Numbered from the stretch's first letter, positions 8,063 through 17,506 are shown. The stretch is 64,000 nucleotides of DNA from Hymenobacter sublimis (GCF_023101345.1 NZ_CP095848.1:867501-931500); one strand, 5' to 3'. Notes: generated by a model from the sequence alone, not told the origin. Made by a program: numbers and translations.

Positions 8063-9001
8063 TTAGTCCTGCACGGGCTCCAGGGGCGCCGCGGTGACAA
8101 CCGGTTCCGGCTGCCGGGGCTTACGACTTACCAGGAATACGCCCCCGAAAATCAGCAGGGCCTGCAGGGCTTTCGACAAGGTAAGCGCGTCTTTGCCCAC
8201 GGCTACGGCAATCAGCACGGCCAGGGCCGGCTGCAGGTAGATGTAGGCCCCCAGCAAGGATGGCGAGGCGTACTTCAGGGCCCAGTTGTTGAGCAGATAC
8301 GCCAGAATAGTCAGGCAAATGACCATGTAGGCAATGGCCGCCCAAACGCTAGTGGGAAAGCTGGCGTAGTCAGGCTGCTGAATTTGCTGCCAGCCGGCGG
8401 GCACGGCCAGCACGGCTCCTACCAGAAAAATGCGCGCCAGCACCGTAAACGGGTGGTACTTGCGCATCAAGGGCATTACCAGTACCAGGTAAATCCCGAA
8501 AGCCGTGGCATTGAGCAAGATATACACGTTGCCCAGCAGCCCGTCTTGCCCGCCCGCCGCTACCGGTCCCCGACTCAGAATAATGCTGGCCGCACCTGCA
8601 GCCGCCAACCCGATGCCTAGCAGCCGGGGCAGCGTAAGCTTTTCACCGAGCAGCACCGCCGAGGCCAGCACCGTTACAACGGGCGCAATGGTTTGAATCA
8701 GGGACGCATTGATGGGCGACGTCAGGTTCAGGCCCGAGAAGAAGAGCAGCTGGTTGAGCCCAATGCCCAGCACCCCGCAGGCAACGGCCCGCAGCTGGTC
8801 GGCGCGGCCCTGAATTCGGTCGTGCGGGGCAACCAACCGGCTCAGCACGCCGAAGAAAACCGTAGCGCCCACAATCCGCAGCAGCACCAGGGCAAACGGG
8901 CCCATGTAGCGCGGCATCACGTCCTTGGAAATACTGTAGTTGGCCGCGTAAATCAGAGCTACCACAAACAGGGCCGCGTGTACTTTTAACGAGTTTTTCA
9001 T
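8063..9001 (-). CDS. EamA/DMT-family transporter
   Basis: This 312-residue, ten-helix protein has two EamA repeats. It begins MKNSLKVHAALFVVALIYAA, with the conserved family pattern of a small-residue helix followed by R and K at the membrane edge. The second repeat starts near GQDGLLGNVYILLNATAFG. Family members (RhaT/YdcZ/RarD-like) move amino acids, nucleobases or other metabolites; the substrate cannot be read from sequence. ATG 9001 is chosen because the 23 residues upstream of it are Arg-rich and unlike the family. It diverges from the gene at 9088. Confidence 0.88.
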   Translation of the reverse strand: MKNSLKVHAALFVVALIYAANYSISKDVMPRYMGPFALVLLRIVGATVFFGVLSRLVAPHDRIQGRADQLRAVACGVLGIGLNQLLFFSGLNLTSPINASLIQTIAPVVTVLASAVLLGEKLTLPRLLGIGLAAAGAASIILSRGPVAAGGQDGLLGNVYILLNATAFGIYLVLVMPLMRKYHPFTVLARIFLVGAVLAVPAGWQQIQQPDYASFPTSVWAAIAYMVICLTILAYLLNNWALKYASPSLLGAYIYLQPALAVLIAVAVGKDALTLSKALQALLIFGGVFLVSRKPRQPEPVVTAAPLEPVQD

Positions 9002-9087
9002 GGGCAGCCGCAAACTACGAAGCCCAAACCGAAAGCGGCCGGTTTCCCGATATCTTGCGGTACTATTCACCGCTTTTCAAGTAGAGC

Positions 9088-9396
9088 ATGATTACAGTGC
9101 AGGTAAGTTACCGGGTCGTGCCTGGCTACGCTGAGCAGAACCAGCGAAACATTGCGGCTTTTCTGGCTGATTTCGCCCAGCTGGATGCCGCGGCCTTTCG
9201 CTACTCCGTGTACACCAAGGACGATGGCGTAACCTTCGTGCACCTTTCCATGTACCGCGACGAAGCTACCCAGCAGCAAGTCTTGGCCGTGCCTTCGTTC
9301 CGGCAATTTCAGCAGGAGCGCGACGCTAGTGGCCTCGATAACACCCACACCGTAGAGATACTGCGGTATGTGGGCTCCTCCGCGCCCGTACTGTAG
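9088..9396 (+). CDS. Small monooxygenase-fold (ABM-like) protein
   Basis: The 102-residue protein has the ferredoxin-like dimeric alpha/beta-barrel pattern. Strand 1 is MITVQVSYRVVPGY, a helix follows (NIAAFLADFAQL), then strands FRYSVYTKDDGVTFVHLSMY and a helix with VPSFRQFQ. This matches the antibiotic biosynthesis monooxygenase / YgiN-like superfamily, although no catalytic residue can be assigned. It diverges from the EamA gene, and rarA starts 30 bases downstream, so the two may share a transcript. A related fold forms the C-terminus of the nearby MFS protein. Confidence 0.75.
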   Translation: MITVQVSYRVVPGYAEQNQRNIAAFLADFAQLDAAAFRYSVYTKDDGVTFVHLSMYRDEATQQQVLAVPSFRQFQQERDASGLDNTHTVEILRYVGSSAPVL

Positions 9397-9425
9397 CTGT
9401 ACGTTGCCGCTTCTGAACTTTTCCT

Positions 9426-10763
9426 ATGGCCACTGGCTCTCTTTTCGATTCTGACCCTGCTCCTGACGCTTCGGCCGCTTACGTGCCCCGGCCCGGCGCG
9501 CCACTAGCCGAGCGCATGCGCCCGCGCACCTTAACCGACTACGCCGGCCAGCAGCACCTCATCGGCTCCGAGGGCGTGCTGCGCCGCTACCTCAACGCCG
9601 GCCGCCTACCTTCCCTGATTTTGTGGGGCCCACCCGGAGTAGGCAAAACCACCCTAGCCCACCTGCTGGCCCAGGAGCTGGGGCTGCCCTTTGCGGCGCT
9701 GTCGGCCATTAATGCTGGCGTGAAAGACGTACGCGAGGTAATTGAGCGGGCCCGCAAGCAGCGAGGCACCGTGCTCTTTATTGATGAGATTCACCGCTTT
9801 AGCAAAAGCCAACAAGATGCGCTGCTAGGCGCCGTGGAGCAAGGCGTAGTGACGCTGATTGGGGCCACTACCGAAAATCCCTCATTCGAGGTAATTCCGG
9901 CCGTGCTGAGCCGGGCCCAGGTGTACGTGCTGGAGGCCCTGGGTAAAGACGTGCTGACTAGCCTAGTAGACAAGGCTCTGGCCGAAGATGAAATCCTGAA
10001 GCAGAAAAAGGTGCGCGTGCAGGAGTACAACGCCCTGCTGACCATTTCCGGCGGCGACGCCCGCAAGCTGCTCAACCTACTGGAAATTGTAGTAGAAGCC
10101 AGCCGCCCCAACCCCAAAACCGGCGCCATCACCATCACCGACGAGGCCGTCCAGCAGCTGGCCCAGCAGCACCTCGCGCGCTACGACAAAGGCGGCGAAA
10201 TGCACTACGATGTCATTTCGGCCTTTATCAAGAGCATCCGCGGCTCCGACCCCAACGCGGCACTTTACTACCTGGCCGTGATGCTGGAAGGCGGCGAGGA
10301 CGTGAAGTTTATTGCCCGCCGCCTGCTTATCCTGGCCAGTGAGGACGTGGGCCTGGCCAACCCCAATGCCCTCATGCTGGCCCAAAGTTGCTTTCAGGCC
10401 GTGACGGTGATTGGTATGCCCGAATCGGACATTATCCTGGGCCAGACGGTAGTGTACCTCGCCACCTCGCCCAAGAGCAACGCCAGCTACAAGGCCATTC
10501 GGGAGGCCCGGGCCCTAGTGCGCCAGCAGGGCGTGCAGCCCGTGCCCATAGCCCTGCGCAACGCCCCCACCAAGCTCATGGAAGAGCTGGGCTACGGCAA
10601 TACGTATATGTATTCCCACGACTACGAGGGCAACTTTGCCTACCAAGAATTCCTGCCCGAGCAGCTTAGTGGCCGCGTGTTCTACCACCCCGGCCAAAAC
10701 CCCGCCGAAGCCAAAGCCCAGGAGCGCCTCCGCCAACTCTGGGGCGAGAAGTACGGGTATTAG
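9426..10763 (+). CDS. rarA: Replication-associated recombination protein A (RarA/MgsA AAA+ ATPase)
   Basis: This 445-residue clamp-loader-like AAA+ ATPase is the relative of eukaryotic WRNIP1/Mgs1 that acts at stalled replication forks. Walker A GPPGVGKT is at 68-75 and Walker B is [15 protein letters not shown]. Sensor 1 lies in [13 protein letters not shown], and the family-specific C-terminal tetramerisation domain includes [23 protein letters not shown] sequence ([19 protein letters not shown]). Length is normal for the family. The end of the gene abuts a very long inverted repeat. Confidence 0.96.
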   Translation: MATGSLFDSDPAPDASAAYVPRPGAPLAERMRPRTLTDYAGQQHLIGSEGVLRRYLNAGRLPSLILWGPPGVGKTTLAHLLAQELGLPFAALSAINAGVKDVREVIERARKQRGTVLFIDEIHRFSKSQQDALLGAVEQGVVTLIGATTENPSFEVIPAVLSRAQVYVLEALGKDVLTSLVDKALAEDEILKQKKVRVQEYNALLTISGGDARKLLNLLEIVVEASRPNPKTGAITITDEAVQQLAQQHLARYDKGGEMHYDVISAFIKSIRGSDPNAALYYLAVMLEGGEDVKFIARRLLILASEDVGLANPNALMLAQSCFQAVTVIGMPESDIILGQTVVYLATSPKSNASYKAIREARALVRQQGVQPVPIALRNAPTKLMEELGYGNTYMYSHDYEGNFAYQEFLPEQLSGRVFYHPGQNPAEAKAQERLRQLWGEKYGY

Positions 10764-10780
10764 GGTGTGAGATGATGAAG

Positions 10781-10928
10781 GGAATAGTGCTAGGGTAATT
10801 AGAAGAACGTCATGCCGAGCGCAGCGAAGCATCTCGCGTGCTGACGTTGTAGTGCTAACTCAACGAATCGGGCGAGATGCTTCGCTGCGCTCTGCATGAC
10901 GTTCTTCTAATTACCCTAGCACCATTCC
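10781..10928. repeat. Very long GTCAT-family palindrome with 56-nt arms
   Basis: Left arm 10781-10836 and right arm 10873-10928 are reverse complements over 56 bases with only a few mismatches. The family core (GTCATGCCGAGCGCAGCGAAGC...) fills the inner 36 bases. The outer 20 bases (AATAGTGCTAGGGTAATT and its inverse) are not part of the core in other copies. The loop contains CTGACGTTG and CAACG, which can pair again. It fills most of the 326-base rarA-sppA gap; no gene is seen there. Confidence 0.9.
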
Positions 10929-11046
10929 TTTTACCTGTCACCTCCCTACCTCATCACCATTCACTTCATCACCCCTTCACTACCACCCGTTCCCGCCCCA
11001 AAACAGCCGGTTGGTTGAATACCCGGGAGCGGGGAGGAAAAGCCGA

Positions 11047-11054
11047 TACTTTTG
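11047..11054 (+). promoter_or_regulatory. Putative Bacteroidetes -7 element for sppA
   Basis: TACTTTTG matches the TAnnTTTG consensus 36 bases before the sppA ATG. No well-spaced TTG -33 box is seen. Confidence 0.4.
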
Positions 11055-11089
11055 TTTCCAGACCGAACTGACCATTCATTTTTCTGACG

Positions 11090-12850
11090 ATGAGACAATT
11101 CTTCAAGTACGTGCTGGCTACCCTCACCGGCCTCGTGCTCTTTGCCCTGGTAGGGGTGGTGCTGCTGGTAGCCCTGATTGCCGCCGCCGCTTCTTCCGAC
11201 AAAGAGGTAACTGTGGCCAGCAACTCCGTGCTGGAGCTCAAGCTCGATAAGCCCATTGGCGAGCGGGAGTTCAACAATCCGCTGTCGGGCTTTACTGGGG
11301 GGCAGAGCAGCTCCATCGGCCTCGACGAGCTGAAAGCCGCCATCCGGCGGGCGAAGGGCGACGAGGATATCAAGGGCATCTTCCTGAATCTGGAGCTGGT
11401 GCAGGGCGGCATGGCCTCCATGGAGGAAATCCGCAACGCCCTGCTCGACTTCAAGAAGTCGGGCAAGTTTGTGGTGTCGTACACCGATGCCCAGTCGGAG
11501 AAAAGCTACTACCTCGCTTCCGTAGCCGATAAAATCTACCTGAACCCGCAGGGCACCTTGGAGTTCAACGGCCTGAGCTCCGAGACGATGTACTACAAAA
11601 ACCTGTTCGACAAGCTGGGCGTGCAGGCTCAGATTTTCCGGGTGGGTTCGTTCAAAAGCGCCGTGGAGCCCTACTTCCGTACCAGCATGTCGGATTCGGC
11701 CCGCTTGCAGACGTCTTCGTTCCTGAATTCCCTGAACAACTCCATGCTGGCCGAGGTAGCCGCCGCCCGCAAAATTGCGCCGGCCCGCCTCAAGGTTATC
11801 AGCGACTCCATGCTGGTGCACAACGCCGACGACGCCAAGCGCCTGAACCTAGTAACGGACCTGGGCTACTACGACCAGGCTACCGACTACATTAAAGGTA
11901 AAATTGGGGTAGAGAAAGACGAGAAGCTCAGCCTCATCGAACTATCGGACTACGAAAAGGCCGAGGACGACAAAGAGGGTAGCACCAGCGGTAACCGCAT
12001 TGCAGTGGTGTATGCTGAGGGCGACATTGTAACGGGCAAGGGCGGCAACGAAAGCATCGGGAGCACCCGTTTTGCCGAAGCCATCCGCAAGGCCCGCCTC
12101 GACAAAAACGTGAAGGCCGTGGTGCTGCGCGTGAACTCGCCCGGCGGCTCTTCACTGGCTTCCGACATCATTTACCGCGAGGTGATGCTGACCAAGAAGG
12201 TGAAGCCCGTTATTGCCAGCATGTCGGACGTAGCGGCTTCGGGCGGCTACTTCATTGCCATGGGCTGCGACACGATTGTGGCCCACCCGACCACCATTAC
12301 CGGCAGCATCGGCGTGTTTGGCGTGCTGCCCAACATTGAGCCCTTCCTGCGCGACAAAATTGGCGTGACGACGGACCGCGTAACCACGGGTAAGTTCTCC
12401 GACTTCCCCACCATCACGCGCGCCTTGACGCCGTTCGAGCAAAGCCAGTTCCAGGCCGAAATCAACCGCATCTACGCCGACTTCACCACCAAAGCCGCCC
12501 AGGGCCGCCGCATGCCGGTAGAACGCCTGCGCCGCCTGGCCTCGGGTCGGGTATGGTCGGGCACGGAAGCCAAGGCCCGCGGCCTAGTGGATGTACTCGG
12601 TTCCTTCGACGATGCCCTGCGCATTGCCGCCCGTCGCGCCAACCTCAAGGAGGGCGACTACCGCATTCAGAAGCTGCCCCGCCAGAAATCCTTCGCCGAA
12701 AACCTGTTCAGCTCGTTCTCGGAGGAAGCCAAACTGCGCATGGTGCGCGAGGAAATGGGCCCGATGTATCCCATGTACCAGCAGTACAAGAAGCTCTCGG
12801 AAATGAAGGGCGCCCAGATGCGCATGCCGTTCGAGGTGAACGTGCAGTAA
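11090..12850 (+). CDS. sppA: Signal peptide peptidase SppA (67K type)
   Basis: This 586-residue membrane-anchored serine protease cleaves leftover signal peptides. One N-terminal transmembrane helix (about residues 8-34) is followed by tandem peptidase S49 domains, as in the E. coli 67-kDa form. By alignment with E. coli Lys209/Ser409, the catalytic pair is Lys189 in RVGSFKSAVEP and Ser384 in SDVAASGGYF. The oxyanion region RVNSPGGSS (347-355) is intact. The 347-base gap downstream holds one palindrome. Confidence 0.95.
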   Translation: MRQFFKYVLATLTGLVLFALVGVVLLVALIAAAASSDKEVTVASNSVLELKLDKPIGEREFNNPLSGFTGGQSSSIGLDELKAAIRRAKGDEDIKGIFLNLELVQGGMASMEEIRNALLDFKKSGKFVVSYTDAQSEKSYYLASVADKIYLNPQGTLEFNGLSSETMYYKNLFDKLGVQAQIFRVGSFKSAVEPYFRTSMSDSARLQTSSFLNSLNNSMLAEVAAARKIAPARLKVISDSMLVHNADDAKRLNLVTDLGYYDQATDYIKGKIGVEKDEKLSLIELSDYEKAEDDKEGSTSGNRIAVVYAEGDIVTGKGGNESIGSTRFAEAIRKARLDKNVKAVVLRVNSPGGSSLASDIIYREVMLTKKVKPVIASMSDVAASGGYFIAMGCDTIVAHPTTITGSIGVFGVLPNIEPFLRDKIGVTTDRVTTGKFSDFPTITRALTPFEQSQFQAEINRIYADFTTKAAQGRRMPVERLRRLASGRVWSGTEAKARGLVDVLGSFDDALRIAARRANLKEGDYRIQKLPRQKSFAENLFSSFSEEAKLRMVREEMGPMYPMYQQYKKLSEMKGAQMRMPFEVNVQ

Positions 12851-12960
12851 ATTTTAGTTGCTGGTTTTTAGCTGACAGCTGCTCGGTGTTAGTTCTGGTC
12901 GGCAACTGTTAATTGTCAGTTGACAGGTGTCGGCCACTTAAAGCTGATCTACCACAAGAA

Positions 12961-13063
12961 CTGTCATTCTGAGCAGCGCGAAGGACCTTATCACGTAGGC
13001 ACGAATCGTAACAACGAGGACCGTGCCGCGTGGTAAGGTCCTTCGCGTTGCTCAGGATGACAG
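12961..13063. repeat. GTCAT-family palindrome (AAGGACCTTA subtype)
   Basis: Arms 12961-12995 and 13029-13063 (35 nt) are near-perfect reverse complements. They start CTGTCATTCTGAGCAGCGCG, then diverge from other copies with an AAGGACCTTATCACG centre. It lies within the 12851-13197 gap between sppA and the nucleoside phosphorylase. The rest of that gap is low-complexity AGCTAACA/CAACTG-like sequence with no gene. Confidence 0.85.
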
Positions 13064-13197
13064 ACTTTTTATAAACCTTGCAGATAGTTGAAGCTTTTTA
13101 GCAACTGCAAACCACGTCTAACGCCTCTCCGCTAACAACCAGCAACTGCCAGCTAACACTGCCAACCACCGACTAAAACCTGACAACCAATCACCTC

Positions 13198-14016
13198 ATG
13201 CACCAACTTCACGAAGCCACCGCCTACCTCCGCCAGACCCTGCAAGATTTTCAGCCCGAAGCGGGTATCATCCTCGGAACGGGGCTGGGCGCTTTGGTGA
13301 AAGACGTGGATGTGCAGCACCGCTTCAGCTACGCCGATATTCCACACTTTCCGGTTTCGACGGTGGAAAGCCACGCCGGTGAGCTGTTGGCCGGCACGCT
13401 GGCCGGTAAGCGGGTGCTGGTGATGCGCGGGCGGTTTCACTACTACGAGGGCTACACCATGGAGCAGGTAGTATTTCCGGTGCGCGTGATGAAGCTGCTC
13501 GGCATCCGGCGCCTGTTCGTGAGCAACGCCAGCGGCGGCCTCAACCCCGACTACGACTACTCCGACCTGATGCTGCTCTCGGACCACATCAACCTGCAGC
13601 CAACCAACCCGCTTATCGGTAAAAACCTCGACGAGCTAGGCCCCCGCTTCCCCGATATGATGGAGCCCTACGACTTGGGCTTGTTGCAGCTGGCGGAGGA
13701 AGCCGCCCAGGAGCTAGGCCTAGAGAAGTACTTGCGCCGCGGGGTGTACGCCTCTTTGCCCGGCCCCATGCTCGAAACCCCCGCTGAATACCGCTACCTG
13801 CGCACCATTGGGGCCGACGCCGTGGGCATGAGTACGGTGCCCGAGGTACTAGCCGCTGTGCACATGGGCCTACCCGTGCTAGCCGTGTCCGTCATTACGG
13901 ACCTGTGCGCGCCGGGCAAGCTCAAGAAGGTTGACATTGCTGACATCCTGCGCACGGCTGCCGTAGCCGAGCCCCGCCTCACGGCCTTGCTACGCCGGGT
14001 ACTGGAGAAGTTGTAG
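13198..14016 (+). CDS. punA: Purine nucleoside phosphorylase (trimeric PNP family)
   Basis: This 272-residue enzyme splits purine nucleosides with phosphate for purine salvage. Phosphate-binding GTGLG is at 27-31, MRGRFHYYEG lies near 76-85, and SNASGGLN matches the family signature at 109-116. GMSTVPEVLAA (210-220) contains the ribose-site region, and Glu197 in PAEYR aligns with human Glu201. The base-recognition Asn243 of human PNP aligns with Asp235 (VITDLC), which may widen specificity to adenosine. A perfect 23-bp terminator follows the stop. Confidence 0.93.
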   Translation: MHQLHEATAYLRQTLQDFQPEAGIILGTGLGALVKDVDVQHRFSYADIPHFPVSTVESHAGELLAGTLAGKRVLVMRGRFHYYEGYTMEQVVFPVRVMKLLGIRRLFVSNASGGLNPDYDYSDLMLLSDHINLQPTNPLIGKNLDELGPRFPDMMEPYDLGLLQLAEEAAQELGLEKYLRRGVYASLPGPMLETPAEYRYLRTIGADAVGMSTVPEVLAAVHMGLPVLAVSVITDLCAPGKLKKVDIADILRTAAVAEPRLTALLRRVLEKL

Positions 14017-14031
14017 TAAAACACGCTGACT

Positions 14032-14080
14032 AATACAAAAAAGGGCCGTTGCCAATGTGGCAACGGCCCTTTTTTGTATT
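14032..14080. terminator. Perfect 23-bp-stem bidirectional terminator
   Basis: Arms 14032-14054 and 14058-14080 are exact reverse complements with the 3-nt loop ATG. The stem is GGGCCGTTGCCA flanked by AAAAAA and TTTTTT. It begins 15 bases after the PNP stop and can terminate transcription from both sides. Confidence 0.93.
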
Positions 14081-14207
14081 AATCGGTCTGGGGCATCTTG
14101 TGGGGGTAGAACTGGGGCCAGCCTTTTGCATTCGGGCTGCTATATACTGCTGTTTCGGTGCCCGCCAGGACACTAGGGGGTGCTGGAAGCTGCTTTGAAA
14201 CGATGCC

Positions 14208-15050
14208 TTACCGGATGATAATCTGCTTCCGGTCGTAGCTCAGCACCGTGAAAACGCCCACGCCGCCTTCCACCGTGCTCTTGATGGCTGAAGGCTGCGA
14301 GAACGGGTTGCCGTTAGCATTGCGCGCATCACCTACTGACTGCCGGAACAGGTAGTAAGGCCGATCCAGATGGTATAGGGTCACCAGGAGGGTATCGTTC
14401 GGGTCGAAGCGGTAGCTGCTCCCGAGGGTAAACCGGGTGCCGTCGTTGAGCCGGTCCTCTACATCATAATCCAGCTCCGCATCCGTGGAAATACTGTCGC
14501 GGTGAACTTGCAGGCGGTAGTAGTCGCCTACGCCCACTGGGTCCTGGAAGATGGTGAGCAGGTAAGCTTCACGCTGCCCGGGGGGCAGGTCGTTGAACTT
14601 GTATTCCAGAGAGTCGATGGGGACGCGGCCGGGTGTAGTGGCGGTGCCCGTTACGCGGCGGCCCTTGGTGTCTGTGACTTCCAGCCGAAACGTGTCGCCG
14701 GGGCGAGCTACCAGTTTGCGCAGGCTGCTGTGCGTGTAGAACTTACCAGTTACTGAGTTGCGCCCCGGAAAAAAACGCAGGGTTTCTACCTGTCCATTGG
14801 GTCGGGTAAGCCGAACGGTTACATCGGTGGGCACCACGGGGTCGGGGGCCGAAAGGTAGGGCACTGTTTCCGTGACCGTAAGCTGCGGCGCTTGCCCGTC
14901 TTCGAGGTAGCATTCTACCACCAGCTGCGCGGGCAGGGCCGGCAAGTCCACATCAATATTCTGCTCTAAGTTGCAGCTTGCAAGGCCAGGCAAGGTCAGG
15001 AGCAACGCCAACGGCCGGGCCAGCAGACGTTTCTTCAGGAAAAAAAACAT
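14208..15050 (-). CDS. DUF4249 lipoprotein, partner of a TonB receptor
   Basis: This is a 280-residue predicted lipoprotein. ATG 15050 gives a basic N-terminus, a hydrophobic stretch and the lipobox LASC with Cys26; GTG 15065 is an alternative start. The mature part begins LPALPAQLVVECYLEDG, the hallmark opening of DUF4249, followed by beta-rich Ig-like sequence (TFRLEVTDTKGRRVTG). Members of this family are nearly always encoded right after a TonB-dependent receptor, as here (22-base gap), and probably form its outer-membrane accessory. The substrate is unknown. Confidence 0.85.
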   Translation of the reverse strand: MFFFLKKRLLARPLALLLTLPGLASCNLEQNIDVDLPALPAQLVVECYLEDGQAPQLTVTETVPYLSAPDPVVPTDVTVRLTRPNGQVETLRFFPGRNSVTGKFYTHSSLRKLVARPGDTFRLEVTDTKGRRVTGTATTPGRVPIDSLEYKFNDLPPGQREAYLLTIFQDPVGVGDYYRLQVHRDSISTDAELDYDVEDRLNDGTRFTLGSSYRFDPNDTLLVTLYHLDRPYYLFRQSVGDARNANGNPFSQPSAIKSTVEGGVGVFTVLSYDRKQIIIR

Positions 15051-15072
15051 AGAAATTGGCTGCACGTCGCGC

Positions 15073-17418
15073 TTAGAATTTGAAGTTGTAGGTCACGGCC
15101 GGAATCACGGGGAACAGGGAAACCTGCCGGGCCCGGTAGCTGGTAACGGGGCCGTCTTCGCCATCGCGCACTTGGTCGAAATACACGAAGTAAGGGTTGC
15201 GGCGGTTGTAGGCGTTGTAGGCGCTAAACGTCAGGTCCGACTCCGGGAACCAGCGGTTGGGCTTTAGCTTCCACACCAGTCCCAGGTCGAGGCGGTTGTA
15301 GGGCGCCAGGCGGTAGGAGTTGCGGTCTGGGTAAATGGGCACGGCCGATAAATCGTCGCCGAACACTTCCTGCACCGCAAACCGGCCCGCGGGTAGGGTA
15401 GTGGCGTTGCCGGTGGTGTACACGAAAGAGCCGGTCAGGTTCAGGCGCTCTGTGAGCTGATGCAGCACTACCACCGTCAGGTTATGGCGCCGGTCGTAGT
15501 TGGGGTAGAAGGTGCGGCCGCCGTTGATGCCGCTGGTGCCGCGCTGGGGCGGAAACTTCCGCTTGCTCCAAGCCAGGGTATAGCCAATCCAGCCGGTGGT
15601 GCGGCCGGTTTTCTTTTCTAGGTACAGTTCCGTGCCATAGGCCCAACCCTTGCCAAACAGGAACTCCGTGTCCAAATCGGGGTTCACGAACAGCTGCGCG
15701 CCATCCTTAAAATCGACTTGGTTCTGAGCCCACTTGTAGTACAGCTCGTTGCTAAGCAGATACTTACCGTCGCCGAGTAGAAAGCTTACGCCCGTGGCTA
15801 CCTGCTGGGAGCGTTGGGGCTTCACCGACAGCCGCGACGGGTACCAAATGTCGGTGGGCAGCGTGGCCCCGGAGTTCGTGACCAGGTGTACGTACTGGTA
15901 CATCAGGGCATAGCTGGCTTTCAGGGAGGTTTTGGGGCTGAGCGAGTAGCGCGCCGCGCCCCGGGGCTCCAGGCCGCCGTAGGCATTGGAGCCGCTTTGG
16001 AAGCCGGTGAGTCGCAGGCCGTATTCCAGTTGCCACTTTTCGGAGGGCTTGAAGTTATCGGAGGCGTACACTGCGCCCTCTAGGCCCTTGTAGCCTACGT
16101 CGGAGCCGATATTCAGGCGACCATCGGAGGAGCCCGCCTGCAGGCGGCCTACCCCGAAGCGGTGGGTGGTACCCTGCACCCCAAACTTGAGGGCGTGCTT
16201 TTCATTGGGCGCAAAATCCAGGTCGGAGCGTAGGGAATAGTCGCGGATGGTGGAGCCCAGGTTGAAGCTAAACTGGTCGAGCCGGTTGGTAACGTTGTAC
16301 TGGTAGTCGGTGAGGGAAGCGGTGGTGTTGAGGTACAGCCGCTTGTTGAACACGTGGTTCCAGCGCGCCGCCGCCAGGGAGTTTCCCCAGGTAAAGCTGA
16401 AGTTGAAACCGCCTTGGGAAGCAAAGCCGAAGGCGTCGCGGCCGTAGTAGCCACTCAGAAATACTTGGTCTTTAGGGCCGAGCGTGTAGTTAGCCTTGGC
16501 GTTGAAATCGTAGAAGTAGTAATCCGGGATAGGGTTGTAGTTGGCGTCGCCTTCGTTAAGGTTGTTGATCTGACGCGTAAACACATCGAAATACGTGCGC
16601 CGCCCCGACAGGATAAACGAGCCCTTGTTTTTAACAATGGGGCCCTCCAAAGTGAGGCGCGAAGAAATCAGGCCGATTCCGCCGCTTACGCCCAGCTTCT
16701 GGCGGTTGCCTTCGCGCAGCTTCACATCTACCACCGAGGAAAGCCTACCCCCGTACTGGGCCGGAAAGCCACCTTTGTACAAATCCACCGACTGCACGGC
16801 ATCGGGGTTAAACACGGAAAACAGCCCGAACAAGTGGCTGGGGTTGTACACCAGCGCATCGTCGAGGAGCACTAGGTTCTGGTCGGCCGAGCCCCCGCGC
16901 ACGAACAGGCCCGAGGTGCCCTCGCCACCGTTTTGCACGCCGGGCTTGAGCTGCAAGGTTTTGAGAATGTCGACCTCCCCGAACAAGGCGGGTAGCAACT
17001 TGGCCTCGCGGGCGGTGAGGCGCTCCACGCTCATCTGGGGAGTTTGCAGCTTCTGCTCCAGCGTGCCCGAACCTTCAATGACTACCTCGCCCAGCTGGTT
17101 GCCAGCCTCCACCAGTTGAAACAACAGCCGCTGGTTGCGAGTCAAATTCAGGTCCCGGGTCTGCGATTCGTACCCAATAAACGAGACCACCACCTGGTAG
17201 CGGCCGGCCGGCAAATTCAGCGAGTAGGTGCCATCCTCGGCGGTGGTAGCGCCCAGCCCCAGGGCCGGCACCGTAACGGCGGCGCCGGGTAGGGCCTCGG
17301 CGTTGTTGGCGGCGCGCACCACGCCCGTGAGCGTGTAGCGCACCTGGGCCCGCACCTGCGGGGACAAGAGCGCACTAAGGCTAATGAGAAGACTTAAAAC
17401 CGTAAGGCGTAATGCCAT
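15073..17418 (-). CDS. TonB-dependent outer-membrane receptor with carboxypeptidase-like N-domain
   Basis: The protein has 781 residues. Signal peptide MALRLTVLSLLISLSALLSP is followed by a CarboxypepD_reg-like domain (about 28-110: YTLTGVVRAANNAEALPGA). The plug domain (about 125-230) contains VFIRGG-like LFVRGGSADQNLVLLDDALV. A 22-strand barrel ends in an aromatic F. It should import a ligand across the outer membrane using TonB energy. It is shorter than SusC proteins and is paired with DUF4249, not SusD, so iron complexes or peptides are as likely as sugars. A TACTTTTG -7 box lies 25 bases before the start. Confidence 0.92.
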   Translation of the reverse strand: MALRLTVLSLLISLSALLSPQVRAQVRYTLTGVVRAANNAEALPGAAVTVPALGLGATTAEDGTYSLNLPAGRYQVVVSFIGYESQTRDLNLTRNQRLLFQLVEAGNQLGEVVIEGSGTLEQKLQTPQMSVERLTAREAKLLPALFGEVDILKTLQLKPGVQNGGEGTSGLFVRGGSADQNLVLLDDALVYNPSHLFGLFSVFNPDAVQSVDLYKGGFPAQYGGRLSSVVDVKLREGNRQKLGVSGGIGLISSRLTLEGPIVKNKGSFILSGRRTYFDVFTRQINNLNEGDANYNPIPDYYFYDFNAKANYTLGPKDQVFLSGYYGRDAFGFASQGGFNFSFTWGNSLAAARWNHVFNKRLYLNTTASLTDYQYNVTNRLDQFSFNLGSTIRDYSLRSDLDFAPNEKHALKFGVQGTTHRFGVGRLQAGSSDGRLNIGSDVGYKGLEGAVYASDNFKPSEKWQLEYGLRLTGFQSGSNAYGGLEPRGAARYSLSPKTSLKASYALMYQYVHLVTNSGATLPTDIWYPSRLSVKPQRSQQVATGVSFLLGDGKYLLSNELYYKWAQNQVDFKDGAQLFVNPDLDTEFLFGKGWAYGTELYLEKKTGRTTGWIGYTLAWSKRKFPPQRGTSGINGGRTFYPNYDRRHNLTVVVLHQLTERLNLTGSFVYTTGNATTLPAGRFAVQEVFGDDLSAVPIYPDRNSYRLAPYNRLDLGLVWKLKPNRWFPESDLTFSAYNAYNRRNPYFVYFDQVRDGEDGPVTSYRARQVSLFPVIPAVTYNFKF

Positions 17419-17442
17419 GTGAGCAAACTATAGATGAACGTC

Positions 17443-17450
17443 CAAAAGTA
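17443..17450 (-). promoter_or_regulatory. Putative -7 element of the TonB receptor operon
   Basis: On the minus strand the sequence is TACTTTTG (TAnnTTTG consensus), 25 bases before the ATG at 17418. No matching -33 TTG is found at normal spacing. Confidence 0.4.
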
Positions 17451-17506
17451 CGGACACTCACCCAACGCCCACAGGGGGCGAGAAGTTTACGCTACTTCCC
17501 GTGGAG

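Noticed and set aside
10961..11821. 286-codon minus-strand frame over the start of sppA
   Set aside because: It overlaps sppA, shows no domain and begins within its coding sequence on the other strand.
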